From positions 4,726,001 through 4,790,000 of the forward strand of contig CP034537.1 in NCBI GenBank assembly GCA_004000515.1: 64,000 nucleotides of DNA, read 5' to 3'. The translations under genes were made by a program, and so were the position numbers. The notes beneath the pieces are model-generated. The model was not told the origin of the DNA and ran no database searches. It saw nothing but the letters and a program-made list of their open reading frames with translations. Below, piece after piece: positions 19,294 to 28,553 of this stretch. The DNA is from Pseudomonas poae. GTDB taxonomy: Bacteria; Pseudomonadota; Gammaproteobacteria; Pseudomonadales; Pseudomonadaceae. Position 1 is the stretch's first letter. Each line of letters starts with the position of its first letter.

Positions 19294-20055
19294 CTACGCA
19301 AGCACGATCTCGTAAGGTTCACGCATCCGCTCCAGCAACACCTGCGCCAACATCGGTGCGAGGCCGATTTGCGGGTCACCCACCAGTTGGCTGGCGTATG
19401 CATGCACCGCGTGAAGCTTGCGCGCCACGCTCCAGGTATCCAGGCGCACTTTACGCGCGCGTTGCCAGGGGATCACCGCGCCTTCACGGGCCGGCCAGTG
19501 CCAGGCCCAGATCGGCAGCTCATACAGCTGTGCGCCCACCAGGCTACAGGCTTTGGCACTGGCCCGGCCCACGGCGTCGTGGTCGTCATTGCCGTCATCG
19601 CGCCAGGTGGAAAACACCACATCGCCGGGTTGCAGGTAACGCGCAATGAACTGGCTGAGCTGCGGCTCACGAGCGGCCAGGGCGTTGTCGCAAAAACCGC
19701 CACGGATCCACTTCAAACTGTGCAACGGCATACCCAGGCGGCGCAATGCTTCAGCACTTTCCTGTGGGCGTACCACGCTCAGCCGGCTGACCGGCCACAC
19801 CTGGGAGCCCGGATGGCTGGCGCTGCCGTCAGTGATGGAGATCAATTGCAGAGGGTGCTCCAAGGTGCTGAGCAGTTGTAGCAACCCGCCGCAGGCCAGC
19901 ACTTCATCACCGGGGTGGGGAGCGATGATCACCACGCGCGCACCGGGTGGTACCAGTGACGTAGTCGAGATAGGAGGGATTTGCGCCAACTGCGGTGCGC
20001 TGTTCCAGATTTGCGCCGGGCCGCGGCGGCCGTCGCTTAACGAGGCAGGCTTCAT
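19294..20055 (-). CDS. PIG-L-type deacetylase paralogue with altered active site
   Basis: About 253 residues. The ATG at 20055 is chosen over 20154 because it aligns with the paralogue at 21484-22241. The LmbE/PIG-L motif reads APHPGDEVLACGG (normally HPDDE), so the Asp that acts as general base in MshB-type enzymes is Gly (codon GGT), while the zinc ligands His and the second Asp are kept. The second metal/His motif NDDHDAVGRAS (~residue 165) is present. It is colinear with, and clearly paralogous to, the intact PIG-L gene of the same cluster (shared SVTDGSASHPGSQ-like and RLSVVRPQES blocks). Probably weak, changed or no hydrolysis. Confidence 0.8.
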   Translation of the reverse strand: MKPASLSDGRRGPAQIWNSAPQLAQIPPISTTSLVPPGARVVIIAPHPGDEVLACGGLLQLLSTLEHPLQLISITDGSASHPGSQVWPVSRLSVVRPQESAEALRRLGMPLHSLKWIRGGFCDNALAAREPQLSQFIARYLQPGDVVFSTWRDDGNDDHDAVGRASAKACSLVGAQLYELPIWAWHWPAREGAVIPWQRARKVRLDTWSVARKLHAVHAYASQLVGDPQIGLAPMLAQVLLERMREPYEIVLA

Positions 20056-20231
20056 GGGTGTCACATCCTTGTCGATTGATGCGGGGTCGTGCCCCGTTGA
20101 CGGGACGACTCTCTTTTTTCCACTACAGGCTCCGCTGCGGTGGTTGCGTGGCACTCAACCCTGGATTACCAGCAAGGCGTTGTCAGCATAGACAAGGTTC
20201 CGTTGCTTTCACATGACGTAACGTCGTTTTT

Positions 20232-20891
20232 TTACGACGCTTGCACCAGGCTCTTCAAATAATCACCAAACCCACCTTGGGCCCGCGCCTCCAGCCGCGC
20301 GCTGGTGACGACCTGCGGGCTATGGCTCCAGGCGATCAGTGCGCCGCAGCGTTCGAGATCGCGCACCAATTGCACATCCTCATGACACGCCAACGGTTCA
20401 AAGCCGCCGGCGCGTATATAAGCACCCGCGCTGATACCGAGGTTGGCGCCGTGGATGTGGCGATGACCATCACACGCTTGATAGCCCTGCAGGTAACGGA
20501 TCTGCGCCGCCGAGTCGAAGCCTTCGCTCCACGTATCGACGGTGACGGTGCCACACACGGCGTCGGCGTTCAGTGCAAGCTGCGCTACCAGCCAGTCCGG
20601 TGCCACGCGGCTGTCGGCGTCGGTGCAGGAGATCCAGCGCGCCCCTTGGTTAAGCAGATGCCGCGCACCCACACCACGCACGTGCCCGACATTGCGCGCC
20701 TGTACTTCCAGACGCTGAACGGCAAAGGTGTGGGCAATTGCGCCGCTGGCGTCGCTGCAACTGTCGAGCACCACCAGGATCTGCACCGATTCGCCCAACA
20801 GTCCCGGATGGTGGGCGGCGATCAGTGCTGCCTCAAGGCATTCGCCCAACAACGCTTCCTCGTTATGTACCGGGATCAGTATGCCGATCAT
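20232..20891 (-). CDS. Family 2 glycosyltransferase
   Basis: 219 residues, GT-A fold: start IGILIPVHNEEALLGECLEA, nucleotide-binding VVLDSCSDAS, DxD-like TDADSRV (~residue 90), and GGFEPLACHEDVQL acceptor-side motif (ED). No membrane helices, so a soluble or peripheral enzyme. Its ATG overlaps the methyltransferase stop by 4 bp (ATGA), making it the fourth gene of the ACAD-PIG-L-methyltransferase-GT2 train. Donor and acceptor are unknown. Confidence 0.85.
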   Translation of the reverse strand: MIGILIPVHNEEALLGECLEAALIAAHHPGLLGESVQILVVLDSCSDASGAIAHTFAVQRLEVQARNVGHVRGVGARHLLNQGARWISCTDADSRVAPDWLVAQLALNADAVCGTVTVDTWSEGFDSAAQIRYLQGYQACDGHRHIHGANLGISAGAYIRAGGFEPLACHEDVQLVRDLERCGALIAWSHSPQVVTSARLEARAQGGFGDYLKSLVQAS

Positions 20892-21487
20892 CGCAAGCCC
20901 TCAAGGGTGGCAACCGAAGTGCCGTCGCGGCCCCACAGGTCGAGAAGAAAATCAGCTTCGTGATGGCGGGCTAACAGTGGCATTCCGAGCCGCTCCTGAA
21001 GTAACCCGTGCACGTGTTCGCCGGTTTGCGGACAACCCGCAATAGCGGGGCGCCAATGGCAGGCGAGCAACTGGCCGTCGTCGGTCAAGCTGTCGAGGGC
21101 GCGGTCGATCAGTACGTTCAAATCATCTGGGTCGAGGTAGTAGCAGAGTTCGCTCAATACGATCAGGTCGAAGCGGCCCGCTGGCCATTGCGCCGGCAAG
21201 TAGCCTTGCTGCACCTCGGCATGGGGGAAACCCAGGAGGCGGCCGCGGGCCAACAAGACGGCTGCGGATGCGGTATCACAACATATTAAACGGTCACAGC
21301 GTGGCGCCAGTTCAAAGCTCAACTCGCCATTGGCACAGCCCGGCTCAAACACCGAGGCATAGCGGGGACGGGTCAGCATCGCCAGGGTCAACGCACGTTT
21401 GCGGCGCTCATACCAACGTTGGCGAAAAGCCCAAGGGTCGTCGTTATCGGCAAACAGTTGGTCGAAGTAGGGCGTGGTCACGCTCAT
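20888..21487 (-). CDS. NodS-like SAM-dependent methyltransferase
   Basis: 199 residues from ATG 21487, which overlaps the PIG-L stop (ATGA). The start SVTTPYFDQLFADNDDPWAF and RWYERRKRALTL are hallmarks of the NodS family. Motif I is VFEPGCANGELSFEL (SAM site, ~residues 47-61), post-I LICCDTA, motif IV FDLIVLSELCYYL. NodS itself N-methylates the deacetylated amino sugar of Nod factors. Here the neighbouring PIG-L and GT2 enzymes suggest an analogous tailoring of an amino-sugar compound (inference). Confidence 0.82.
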   Translation of the reverse strand: MSVTTPYFDQLFADNDDPWAFRQRWYERRKRALTLAMLTRPRYASVFEPGCANGELSFELAPRCDRLICCDTASAAVLLARGRLLGFPHAEVQQGYLPAQWPAGRFDLIVLSELCYYLDPDDLNVLIDRALDSLTDDGQLLACHWRPAIAGCPQTGEHVHGLLQERLGMPLLARHHEADFLLDLWGRDGTSVATLEGLR

Positions 21488-22241
21488 ACAAACACCACTT
21501 CGAAAGGTTGCAAAAGGCGCTCCACCACATAGGGCGCCAATACGGGCGGCAGGCCGATCTGCGGGTCGCCCTCCAGTTGGCTGGCAAAGGCATGGATGGC
21601 ATGACGCTTGCGCGCCACGGCGTCGCAACTCAGTGGGATTTTCCGCGCGCGGTGCCACGGTACAAGGCTGTCCTCGGGGTCGCCCAATGCCACGTCCACA
21701 CGGGCAGTTCATACAGCGTGGCGCCTGCCGCCAGAGCCGCCTGGGCGCTGGCACGACCGACGGCTTCATGATCACAGTGACCGTCTTCGCGCCAGGTGGT
21801 GAATACCACGTCGGTGGGCTTGAGGTAGCGTTGGATAAATGCGGCCAACTCTTGCTCTCGAGCGGCGACCTGGCTGTCGGCAAACCCCGCCCGCAACCAT
21901 TTCAATCGGTGCATTGGCACACCAAGACGGTGCAGGGCCTGGGCCGACTCCTGCGGGCGCACCACGCTCAAGCGCTCCACCGGCCAACGTTGCGAACCGG
22001 GATGGCTGGCGCTGCCATCGGTGACCGAGATCAGCTGTATCGGCCGGTCCAGCGCCGTCAGGCCTTGCATCAGGCCACCGCAACCCAGCACTTCATCATC
22101 CGGGTGCGGCGCAATGATTACCGCCCGATGGCCTTCAGGTACCAACTGCTCAATGCTGATGGGGGCCAGTTCGGCAATCTGTGTCGAGGCCTGCCAGCGA
22201 TGCAACGGGGTGCCCTGGCCCACGATCGGATTGGGTTTCAT
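21484..22241 (-). CDS. PIG-L-family N-acetyl-sugar deacetylase (frameshift at 21676-21679)
   Basis: LmbE/PIG-L zinc deacetylase, ~252 residues. Active-site motif APHPDDEVLGCGG (~residues 42-54) with both Asp, second His in CDHEAVGRAS (~155). One base missing in the G-run 21676-21679 splits the C-terminus; corrected, HWATPEDSLVPWHRARK is continuous and ends LLQPFEVVFV. It overlaps the ACAD gene upstream and the methyltransferase gene downstream by 4 bp each. Family members remove acetyl from GlcNAc-type sugars (GlcNAc-inositol, GlcNAc-malate, chitobiose). The paralogue at 19294-20055 has lost the catalytic base. Confidence 0.83.
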
Positions 22242-23236
22242 AGCTGCCACCTCCCTGTGGAATCGTCGGCGACCTGTTCGCCCAAGGCGGCCAAGTCGCG
22301 CTCGGCGTGACTCTGGCGCACATACACCGGCAGGTCCGCCATCAACTGCGCAAAGTGCGGATCCTTGCAATAGGGGCCCGCACCAACCGCTCGGCCGACA
22401 TGCCGCATCACTTGCTCGACCGTGTCTTCAATGCTGGCTCGCGCTTGCTGGGCCAGTTGCCTGGCATCGGCCTTGGGGTCGCGGTCGATGTGTTCTGCAC
22501 TTGCCCGCAACACACAGGCAGCGCTGTTCAACGCACTGTCGACAGCCCCCAGGTGAGCGAGGGCATGGGGCTCAGGACGCTTGCTGCATTGTTCGCGCAA
22601 GACCTCTGCCAGGCGCTGCGCCGCGCCGTACCAGCAGGCTGCGATGCCGATGCCGCCTTGCCAGAATCCGGGTCGCGCCAGGTAATCACCCGGTGCGCCC
22701 ACTGCAATCGCACTCACACCCTCGAATACCACCTCGACGCTGCCGGTGGCGGCCATGCCCACGGCATTCCAACCCATGTTGGTAACGGTGATGCCCGCTT
22801 GATCCATCTGCACCGCCATCAATTGTTGACGATCCTGCTCATCCCATGCGGTCAACAAACCATGGCTGACCACTGCCGCACCTGAGCACCAGGCTTTGCG
22901 TCCGTCGAGGATCCATCGATGGCCGTCGTGTCGCACCCGCACCTTGGCATTTGGCGGCTCGGCGGCCCACATGCCCCACGTGCTGCCCAGCGGCGGCAGT
23001 GGACTATCGAGCTCGGCGATGATCGCCAGCGCGTCGGTGTGCCCTTCGAACAATTTGCACAGGCGCAGGTCATGCCCGGCGACCTGGGCCAGGCCACTGA
23101 AGCGTTCCAATGTCTGGCCGCTGCCGGGCAACGGCAACTGGTCCAGGCCTTCTTCCTGAAGCGCCTTCAGGGCCTCGCCCAGGGCCTGCGTGTCCGCGTA
23201 GCCCCGGTAGCCTTGAAGGAATCCATGCAGTGCCAT
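22238..23236 (-). CDS. Acyl-CoA dehydrogenase-like flavoprotein
   Basis: 332 residues from ATG 23236, which starts one base after the glgX stop codon. Upstream in-frame codons overlap glgX and are not used. ACAD middle domain: RWILDGRKAWCSGA (FAD-binding W-x-L-x-G-x-K) and GMAATGSVEVVFEGVSA. C-terminal helices: QGGIGIAACWYGAAQRLAEVL. The N-terminal helical domain is shorter than in true acyl-CoA dehydrogenases. It might oxidise an acyl or amine group on a carrier-bound or sugar-linked substrate. First of four ATGA-coupled genes ending in GT2. Substrate unknown. Confidence 0.75.
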   Translation of the reverse strand: MALHGFLQGYRGYADTQALGEALKALQEEGLDQLPLPGSGQTLERFSGLAQVAGHDLRLCKLFEGHTDALAIIAELDSPLPPLGSTWGMWAAEPPNAKVRVRHDGHRWILDGRKAWCSGAAVVSHGLLTAWDEQDRQQLMAVQMDQAGITVTNMGWNAVGMAATGSVEVVFEGVSAIAVGAPGDYLARPGFWQGGIGIAACWYGAAQRLAEVLREQCSKRPEPHALAHLGAVDSALNSAACVLRASAEHIDRDPKADARQLAQQARASIEDTVEQVMRHVGRAVGAGPYCKDPHFAQLMADLPVYVRQSHAERDLAALGEQVADDSTGRWQL

Positions 23237-23237
23237 G

Positions 23238-25396
23238 TCACACCTCTTCCTCGTATTGCAGTTCAAACAGCAACAGTGAGCGGCCGGTGACGGCGTACTC
23301 GTGATCGAACTCAAAGCGCTCCTGGCCACGTACCGACGGTTGATTGGTGTCGAGCATGCAGGTCCAGAAACCACCCTCAGGCACCGGCGGCAGACGGAAA
23401 TTGACCATGTCATGGTGGGCGTTCACCACCAACAGCAAGGTTGCATCGGCGCCTGGGCGGCGAATCCCGGTTTCCTGGGCGCGGCCATCCATCAGCATGC
23501 CCAGGCAACGCCCGTGACTGTCTTCCCATTGTTCGGTGGTCATCTCGTCGCCCGCCGGTGACAGCCAGGTAACGTCTTTCACACCGATATCCTCGTTATA
23601 GTCGCCAACCAGGAAACGGCCACGACGCAGGATCGGGTAAGCCAGGCGCAGCTTGATCAGGCGCTTCACAAATTTGAGCAGCGCTTTGCCGTCATCGTCC
23701 AGGTCCCAGTTGACCCAACCGATCTCGCTGTCCTGGCAATAGGCGTTGTTGTTGCCGTGCTGGGTGCGAGCGAATTCATCACCTGCAACGATCATCGGCG
23801 TGCCTTGGGCCAGTAGCAGAGTGGCAAAAAGTTACGCATCTGGCGCAGGCGCAGCGCGTTGATCTCCGGGTCGTCGGTGGGGCCTTCGACGCCGTGGTTC
23901 CAGGACAGGTTGTTGTTGCTGCCGTCCTGGTTGTTTTCGTCGTTGGCTTCGTTGTGCTTGTCGTTGTACGAAACCAGGTCGTGCAGGGTGAAACCGTCGT
24001 GGGCGGTGATGAAGTTCACCGAGCTGTAAGGCCGGCGGCCACGATGGTTGAACATCTCGCCCGACGCGGTCATGCGCCCGGCAAAGTCCGCAAGCTGGCC
24101 GTCATCGCCTTTCCAGAAGGCCCGTACGGTATCGCGGAACCGGTCGTTCCACTCTACCCAACCCGGTGGGAAGTTACCGACCTGGTAGCCTCCAGGGCCG
24201 CAATCCCAAGGCTCGGCGATCAGTTTGAGCTGGCGCAACACTGGGTCCTGGCGGCAGGCAACGAGAAAACTGTGGCGCTCGTCGAAGCCGTCGCGGTAGC
24301 GGCCAAGGATGGTCGCCAGGTCGAAGCGGAAGCCGTCGACGTGCATCTCGTTGGCCCAGTAACGCAGCGAGTCGGTGACCATCTGCAGCACGCAGGGGTG
24401 GCTCAGGTCCAGGGTGTTGCCGGTGCCGGAGTCATTGATGTAGAAGCGCTTGTCGTCTGGCATCAGCCGGTAGTACGAGGCATTGTCGATGCCGCGCATG
24501 GATAGGGTCGGCCCGCGCTCGTTGCCTTCGGCGGTGTGGTTGTAGACCACGTCCAGGATCACTTCGAGCTTCTGCTCATGCAGGTGCGCGACCATCTCCT
24601 TGAATTCTGCGATCTTGCCGCTGGCCAGGTAGCGCGGGTCGGGGGCGAAAAACGCGATGCTGTTGTAGCCCCAATAGTTGGTCATGCCTTTTTGCAGCAG
24701 GTGCTGGTCGTTGACGAAGGCGTGCACGGGCAACAGCTCAACTGATGACACGCCAAGCTGGCGGACATGCTTGAGCACATCATCTTCCATCAAGCCTGCA
24801 CAGGTACCGCGCACCGACTCACCCACCGAAGGGTGGCGCATGCTGATGCCGCGCAGGTGGGTTTCGTAAATGATCGTGCGATCCCACGGCACGCGCACCG
24901 GTTGGTCATTGCCCCAGGTGTGGGCAGGGTCGATCACCTTGCACTTGGGCACGAAAGGCGCGCTGTCGCGTTCGTCGAAACTCAGGTCGTCATCGGGGTG
25001 GCCGATGGTGTAGCCAAACAGGGCCTCGGACCACTTGAGCTCACCGACCAGTTGCTTGGCATAGGGGTCGATCAGCAATTTGTTGTGGTTGAAGCGGTGA
25101 CCGTTGGCCGGGTCATAAGCGCCATACACACGGTAGCCGTAGATCAGCCCTGGGTGGGCGTCGGGCAGGTAGCCGTGGAAGGTCTCGTCGGTGTACTCAG
25201 GCAGTTCGATGCGCTCCAGTTCCACTTCGCCGGTGTCGTCGAACAGGCATAGCTCGACCTTGGTGGCATTGGCGGAGAACAGCGCAAAGTTGACGCCCAG
25301 GCCATCCCAAGTGGCACCGAGAGGGAAGGGCAAACCTTCACGAATCCGCGACGGCTCGTTGCTCGGCGTCGCTTGGTTTTTGTCGGGTTTGCTCAT
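23238..25396 (-). CDS. glgX: GlgX glycogen debranching enzyme (frameshift at 23826-23830)
   Basis: GH13 isoamylase-type debranching enzyme, ~719 residues, which hydrolyses alpha-1,6 branches of phosphorylase-limit glycogen. The N-terminal CBM48 runs to ~150. GH13 regions: DVVYNHTAEG, DGFRFDLATILG (nucleophile Asp), LIAEPWDCGPGGYQ (acid Glu), NFITAHDGFTLHDLV. One A missing in 23826-23830 breaks the frame; adding it gives RNFFATLLLAQGTPMIVAGDE. AGGAG precedes ATG 25396. It supplies linear maltooligosaccharides to TreY and MalQ, encoded upstream in the same direction. Confidence 0.93.
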
Positions 25397-25480
25397 TAAT
25401 GTGCTCCTGCAAGGGTGTTTTTTCGAGCCGAACGCCGCCGTGCCGACGATGGTTCAGCTGACTGTCTGACAGGTGAAATG

Positions 25481-25509
25481 ACCGCCTGCCGACACTGCCG
25501 GCAGGCGGT
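25481..25509. terminator. Hairpin after the DUF2934 gene
   Basis: ACCGCCTGCCG (25481-25491) pairs perfectly with CGGCAGGCGGT (25499-25509) over a 7-base loop, 18 bp past the DUF2934 stop. The T-tract is poor, so it may attenuate rather than end transcription before glgX. Confidence 0.5.
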
Positions 25510-25526
25510 TCAGAGGAGCATGCCGT

Positions 25527-25795
25527 TTACGGCTTGGGCTTTTCGGAGCCGGTGGCTTTTTAGCCGCTGGGGGCGTCGGCTTGCTGGCGGCGGGCACCGC
25601 AGGCTTGGCTTTCGCCGCAGGTTTGGGCGCGGCTTTTGGCTTGGCTGCCGCCTTCGGTTTACTCGGCGTCAGCGCCTCGGCCTCCGCCAACTTGCGCGCC
25701 ATCTCCCAGTGACGCGCATCCTCACCATGAGGTTTACCCTCAGACTCCCAGATCTGATGCGCCAACTCGCGTATACGTTTGTCTTCAGTGCTCAT
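25527..25795 (-). CDS. DUF2934 small protein (frameshift near stop)
   Basis: About 89 residues. ATG 25795 with AGGAG upstream. The N-terminal DUF2934 helix-pair (DKRIRELAHQIWESEGKPHG, then ARHWEMARKLAEAE) is followed by a Lys/Ala/Pro-rich histone-H1-like tail (KPKAAAKPKAAPKPAAK). One T missing in 25557-25561 extends the frame artificially. Corrected, it ends KKATGSEKPKP at 25527. Function unknown. It is a regular passenger between treY and glgX in Pseudomonas trehalose operons. Confidence 0.8.
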
Positions 25796-25818
25796 CACAA
25801 TGCTCCTCACAGAAAATT

Positions 25819-28553
25819 TCAGCTTTCTTGATCATCAGGATTGATAAAGACATTGACCGGGAAATCCCCCAGGGCAGTGCTGACCAACAGCTCCTTGTTT
25901 GGTGTGACTGCGCCCGTATGAAAAAGTCCCTTCCAGTTTTGTGTTGGCACGGCGAACGGTAATTTCACCCGTGTATCGCCCCAAACCTGCGCATTGATCT
26001 GGGGGTACACACCGTTTTCCAGCAGATGATGGGGCCAGCGCGGCACCACCACCCACAGCGTTTTGCCCTGGTACTCGCGACTGAACGCCACCACCCGTTC
26101 CGCGTGTTTGCCAACCACTTGAAGTGGTGTGTAGGTACCGCTGTGGAACACCCCAGGATGGGCCTTGCGCAAGGCCAACACCTGGGCAAGCAATGCCTGC
26201 TTGATACGCCCGTCACGCCAGTTGAACAACAGTTCACCGATATCCGGCGGGGTATTCAACGCTTGTTGCCGCGCGTTGAAATCCACCGGACGACGGTTGT
26301 CCGGGTCGACCAGGCTGAAGTCCCAGAACTCATCGCCCTGGTACAGGTCTGGCACACCCGGCACAGTGTTACGAAGCAAGGTTTGCGCCAGGCTGTTGAG
26401 CGCACCTGCTGGGGCGATGATTTGAGCCGCGCTGCCAATAGCCGTGCGCAGTGCGGCGCCTTCTTCACTGAGCAACAGGCGCGACAGGAAACGCTCGACA
26501 CCTCGCTCGTAAGCCTCGTTGGGCGCGCTCCAGCTACTCTGCAACTTGGCTTCGCGCAGCGCTTTTTGTTGCCACTGCCAGAGGCGCTGCTGGTAGCCGT
26601 CGAAGTCGTCTGTCTGGTCCAACGGCCAACTGCCCAACAGCACTTGATACAGGATCAATTCATCGCCGGCCGAGGGCTGCCTTCGGCACGCAACGGTTCG
26701 GCAAGGGTGCGCCAATGCTCCACCTGCTCGACAAACCACGGTGCACATTCGCTGAGTACCGCCAGACGTGCGCGAGTGTCTTCGCCGCGTTTGTGGTCGT
26801 GGGTGGCAGTGGCCAGCAGGTTGTCCGGGAAGGTCTGCAAGCGCTGTTGATTAACCGCGTGAAAATCCGCCAAGGGCGCGCTGAACTGCTCGGTGCTGAA
26901 CCCCACATCGTTACGCGACAACAGTACCGCCGAGCGATAGAACGCAGTGTCCTCCACGGCCTTGGCGGCGGCGGGCGAAGTCAGTTGCTGGAAACGTACG
27001 CAGGCATGCTTGAGGATCTTGCGCTCACGGCCCACCGGGCGATTGCGCCAGGGTTGGCCACCCAGCCAATTCGCCAGGTGGTCGAGCACCGGCCAATCGC
27101 CTTCGCCCAGGGTGCTACGCGCACCTCGCATGGCTTGCTGGAACAGTGCGTCGTCGGCAGCGCTGCGACCACGAGCGCTGATATAGGTGCGGTACACCGG
27201 GAAGTGCACGATCAATTCCTGCAACGCCCGACGGATCGCGCCCAAGGTCAGGTCGCGGGTCATCACGTCGTCGCGGGCCACTTGCAGCAGGGCCTGGGCG
27301 ACGCTTTCAAAGTCGCCACCGAGGGAGCCGTTGAGGATTTGCTGACGGGCCAACCGGGCCTCTTCGATAAACGCCGAGGGGCGTTCGCTGTGGCGTGTCC
27401 ATAAGTCGGCCAGTGGTTCGAAGCCATCCGGGTGATGTTGCAGCAACGACAGCTGGTTCATGAATTCGTAGCCGGTGGTGCCGTCCACTTGCCAGTCTTC
27501 ACGCAGGGTTTCGCCTTCGCCAAGGATTTTCTCGACGAAGATCGGCAGGTGGCGGTCAGGCACCAGCGAGTCCACGCGGCGGCGCAATTTGCGGCAATAC
27601 CCACGCGGGTCGGCCAGTCCGTCGATGTGGTCGATGCGCAGGCCATCCACCAGGCCTTCGGTGATCAGTTCGAAGATCTTGCCGTGTGTGGCTTCGAACA
27701 CCGCGCTGCGCTCCACGCGCAGGCCGCCCAGTTCGTTGACGTCGAAGAAGCGCCGCCAGTTGATATCGTCCGCCGCCGTGCGCCAACTGGCCAGGCGGTA
27801 GGCCTGTTGCTCCAGCAACCGATGCAGGCGGTCAAAGTCGAAAGCCGCCACTTGGTGCTCGATGGCTTGGCGCACATCGTCTTCGGTCGCGCGCTCGGCC
27901 AGCGCCTGCTTGAGCCAGGTAGCCTCGTGATAAGCATCGTCCTGGTTGGCCAGGGCGCTGAAACGCTCGGACATGGGCCTGAGCAATTCATCCTGACCCA
28001 GGATCTGCGCGTAATCGCGTGGACAAATCGGGAAGCGGTGCTCGTAGTGCTCGACGTAGAACGCACCATGGGCAGCATCGAAGCGCAGAGACACGGTGCC
28101 AGTCTGCAACGCTTCGCCATAATCGCTACCCAGGAAGGGCATCAACAATTGGCCCTTGAGCAGTGGGTCGGGTGAGTGCCATTGGATGTCGAAGAACTCG
28201 CTGTAGGGGCTCAGGCGGCCCCATTCCAGCAGGTCCAGCCACCACGGGTTATCAGCGCCACCCACGGCCATATGGTTGGAGACGATATCGAGGATCAGCC
28301 CCATATCATGTTCACGCAGCGCAGCCACCAGACGGCGTAATGCCGGCTCGCCGCCCAACTCCGGGTTGACGCGGGTCGGGTCGACCACGTCGTAGCCGTG
28401 CATGGAGCCAGCGCGAGCGCTGAGCAGGGGCGAGGCATACAGATGGCTGATTCCCAGCTGGGCAAAGTACGGCACCAGTGGCACCGCATCGTCCAGGGTA
28501 AAACCCTTATGGAATTGCAGGCGTTGAGTGGCGCGTAGCGGCAGCGCCTTCAT
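25819..28553 (-). CDS. treY: TreY maltooligosyl trehalose synthase (frameshift near 26680)
   Basis: Isomerises the reducing-end alpha-1,4 bond of maltooligosaccharides to alpha,alpha-1,1, making maltooligosyl trehalose. About 910 residues. GH13 signatures: PYFAQLGISHLYASPLLSAR, GLILDIVSNHMAVGG, DGLRIDHIDGLADP (catalytic Asp), IFVEKILGEGE (catalytic Glu), LATATHDHKRGED. After a slip at ~26680 the C-terminal half continues DELILYQVLLGSWP to NVFINPDDQES at 25819. The ATG 28553 overlaps the malQ stop by 4 bp. Confidence 0.92.
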
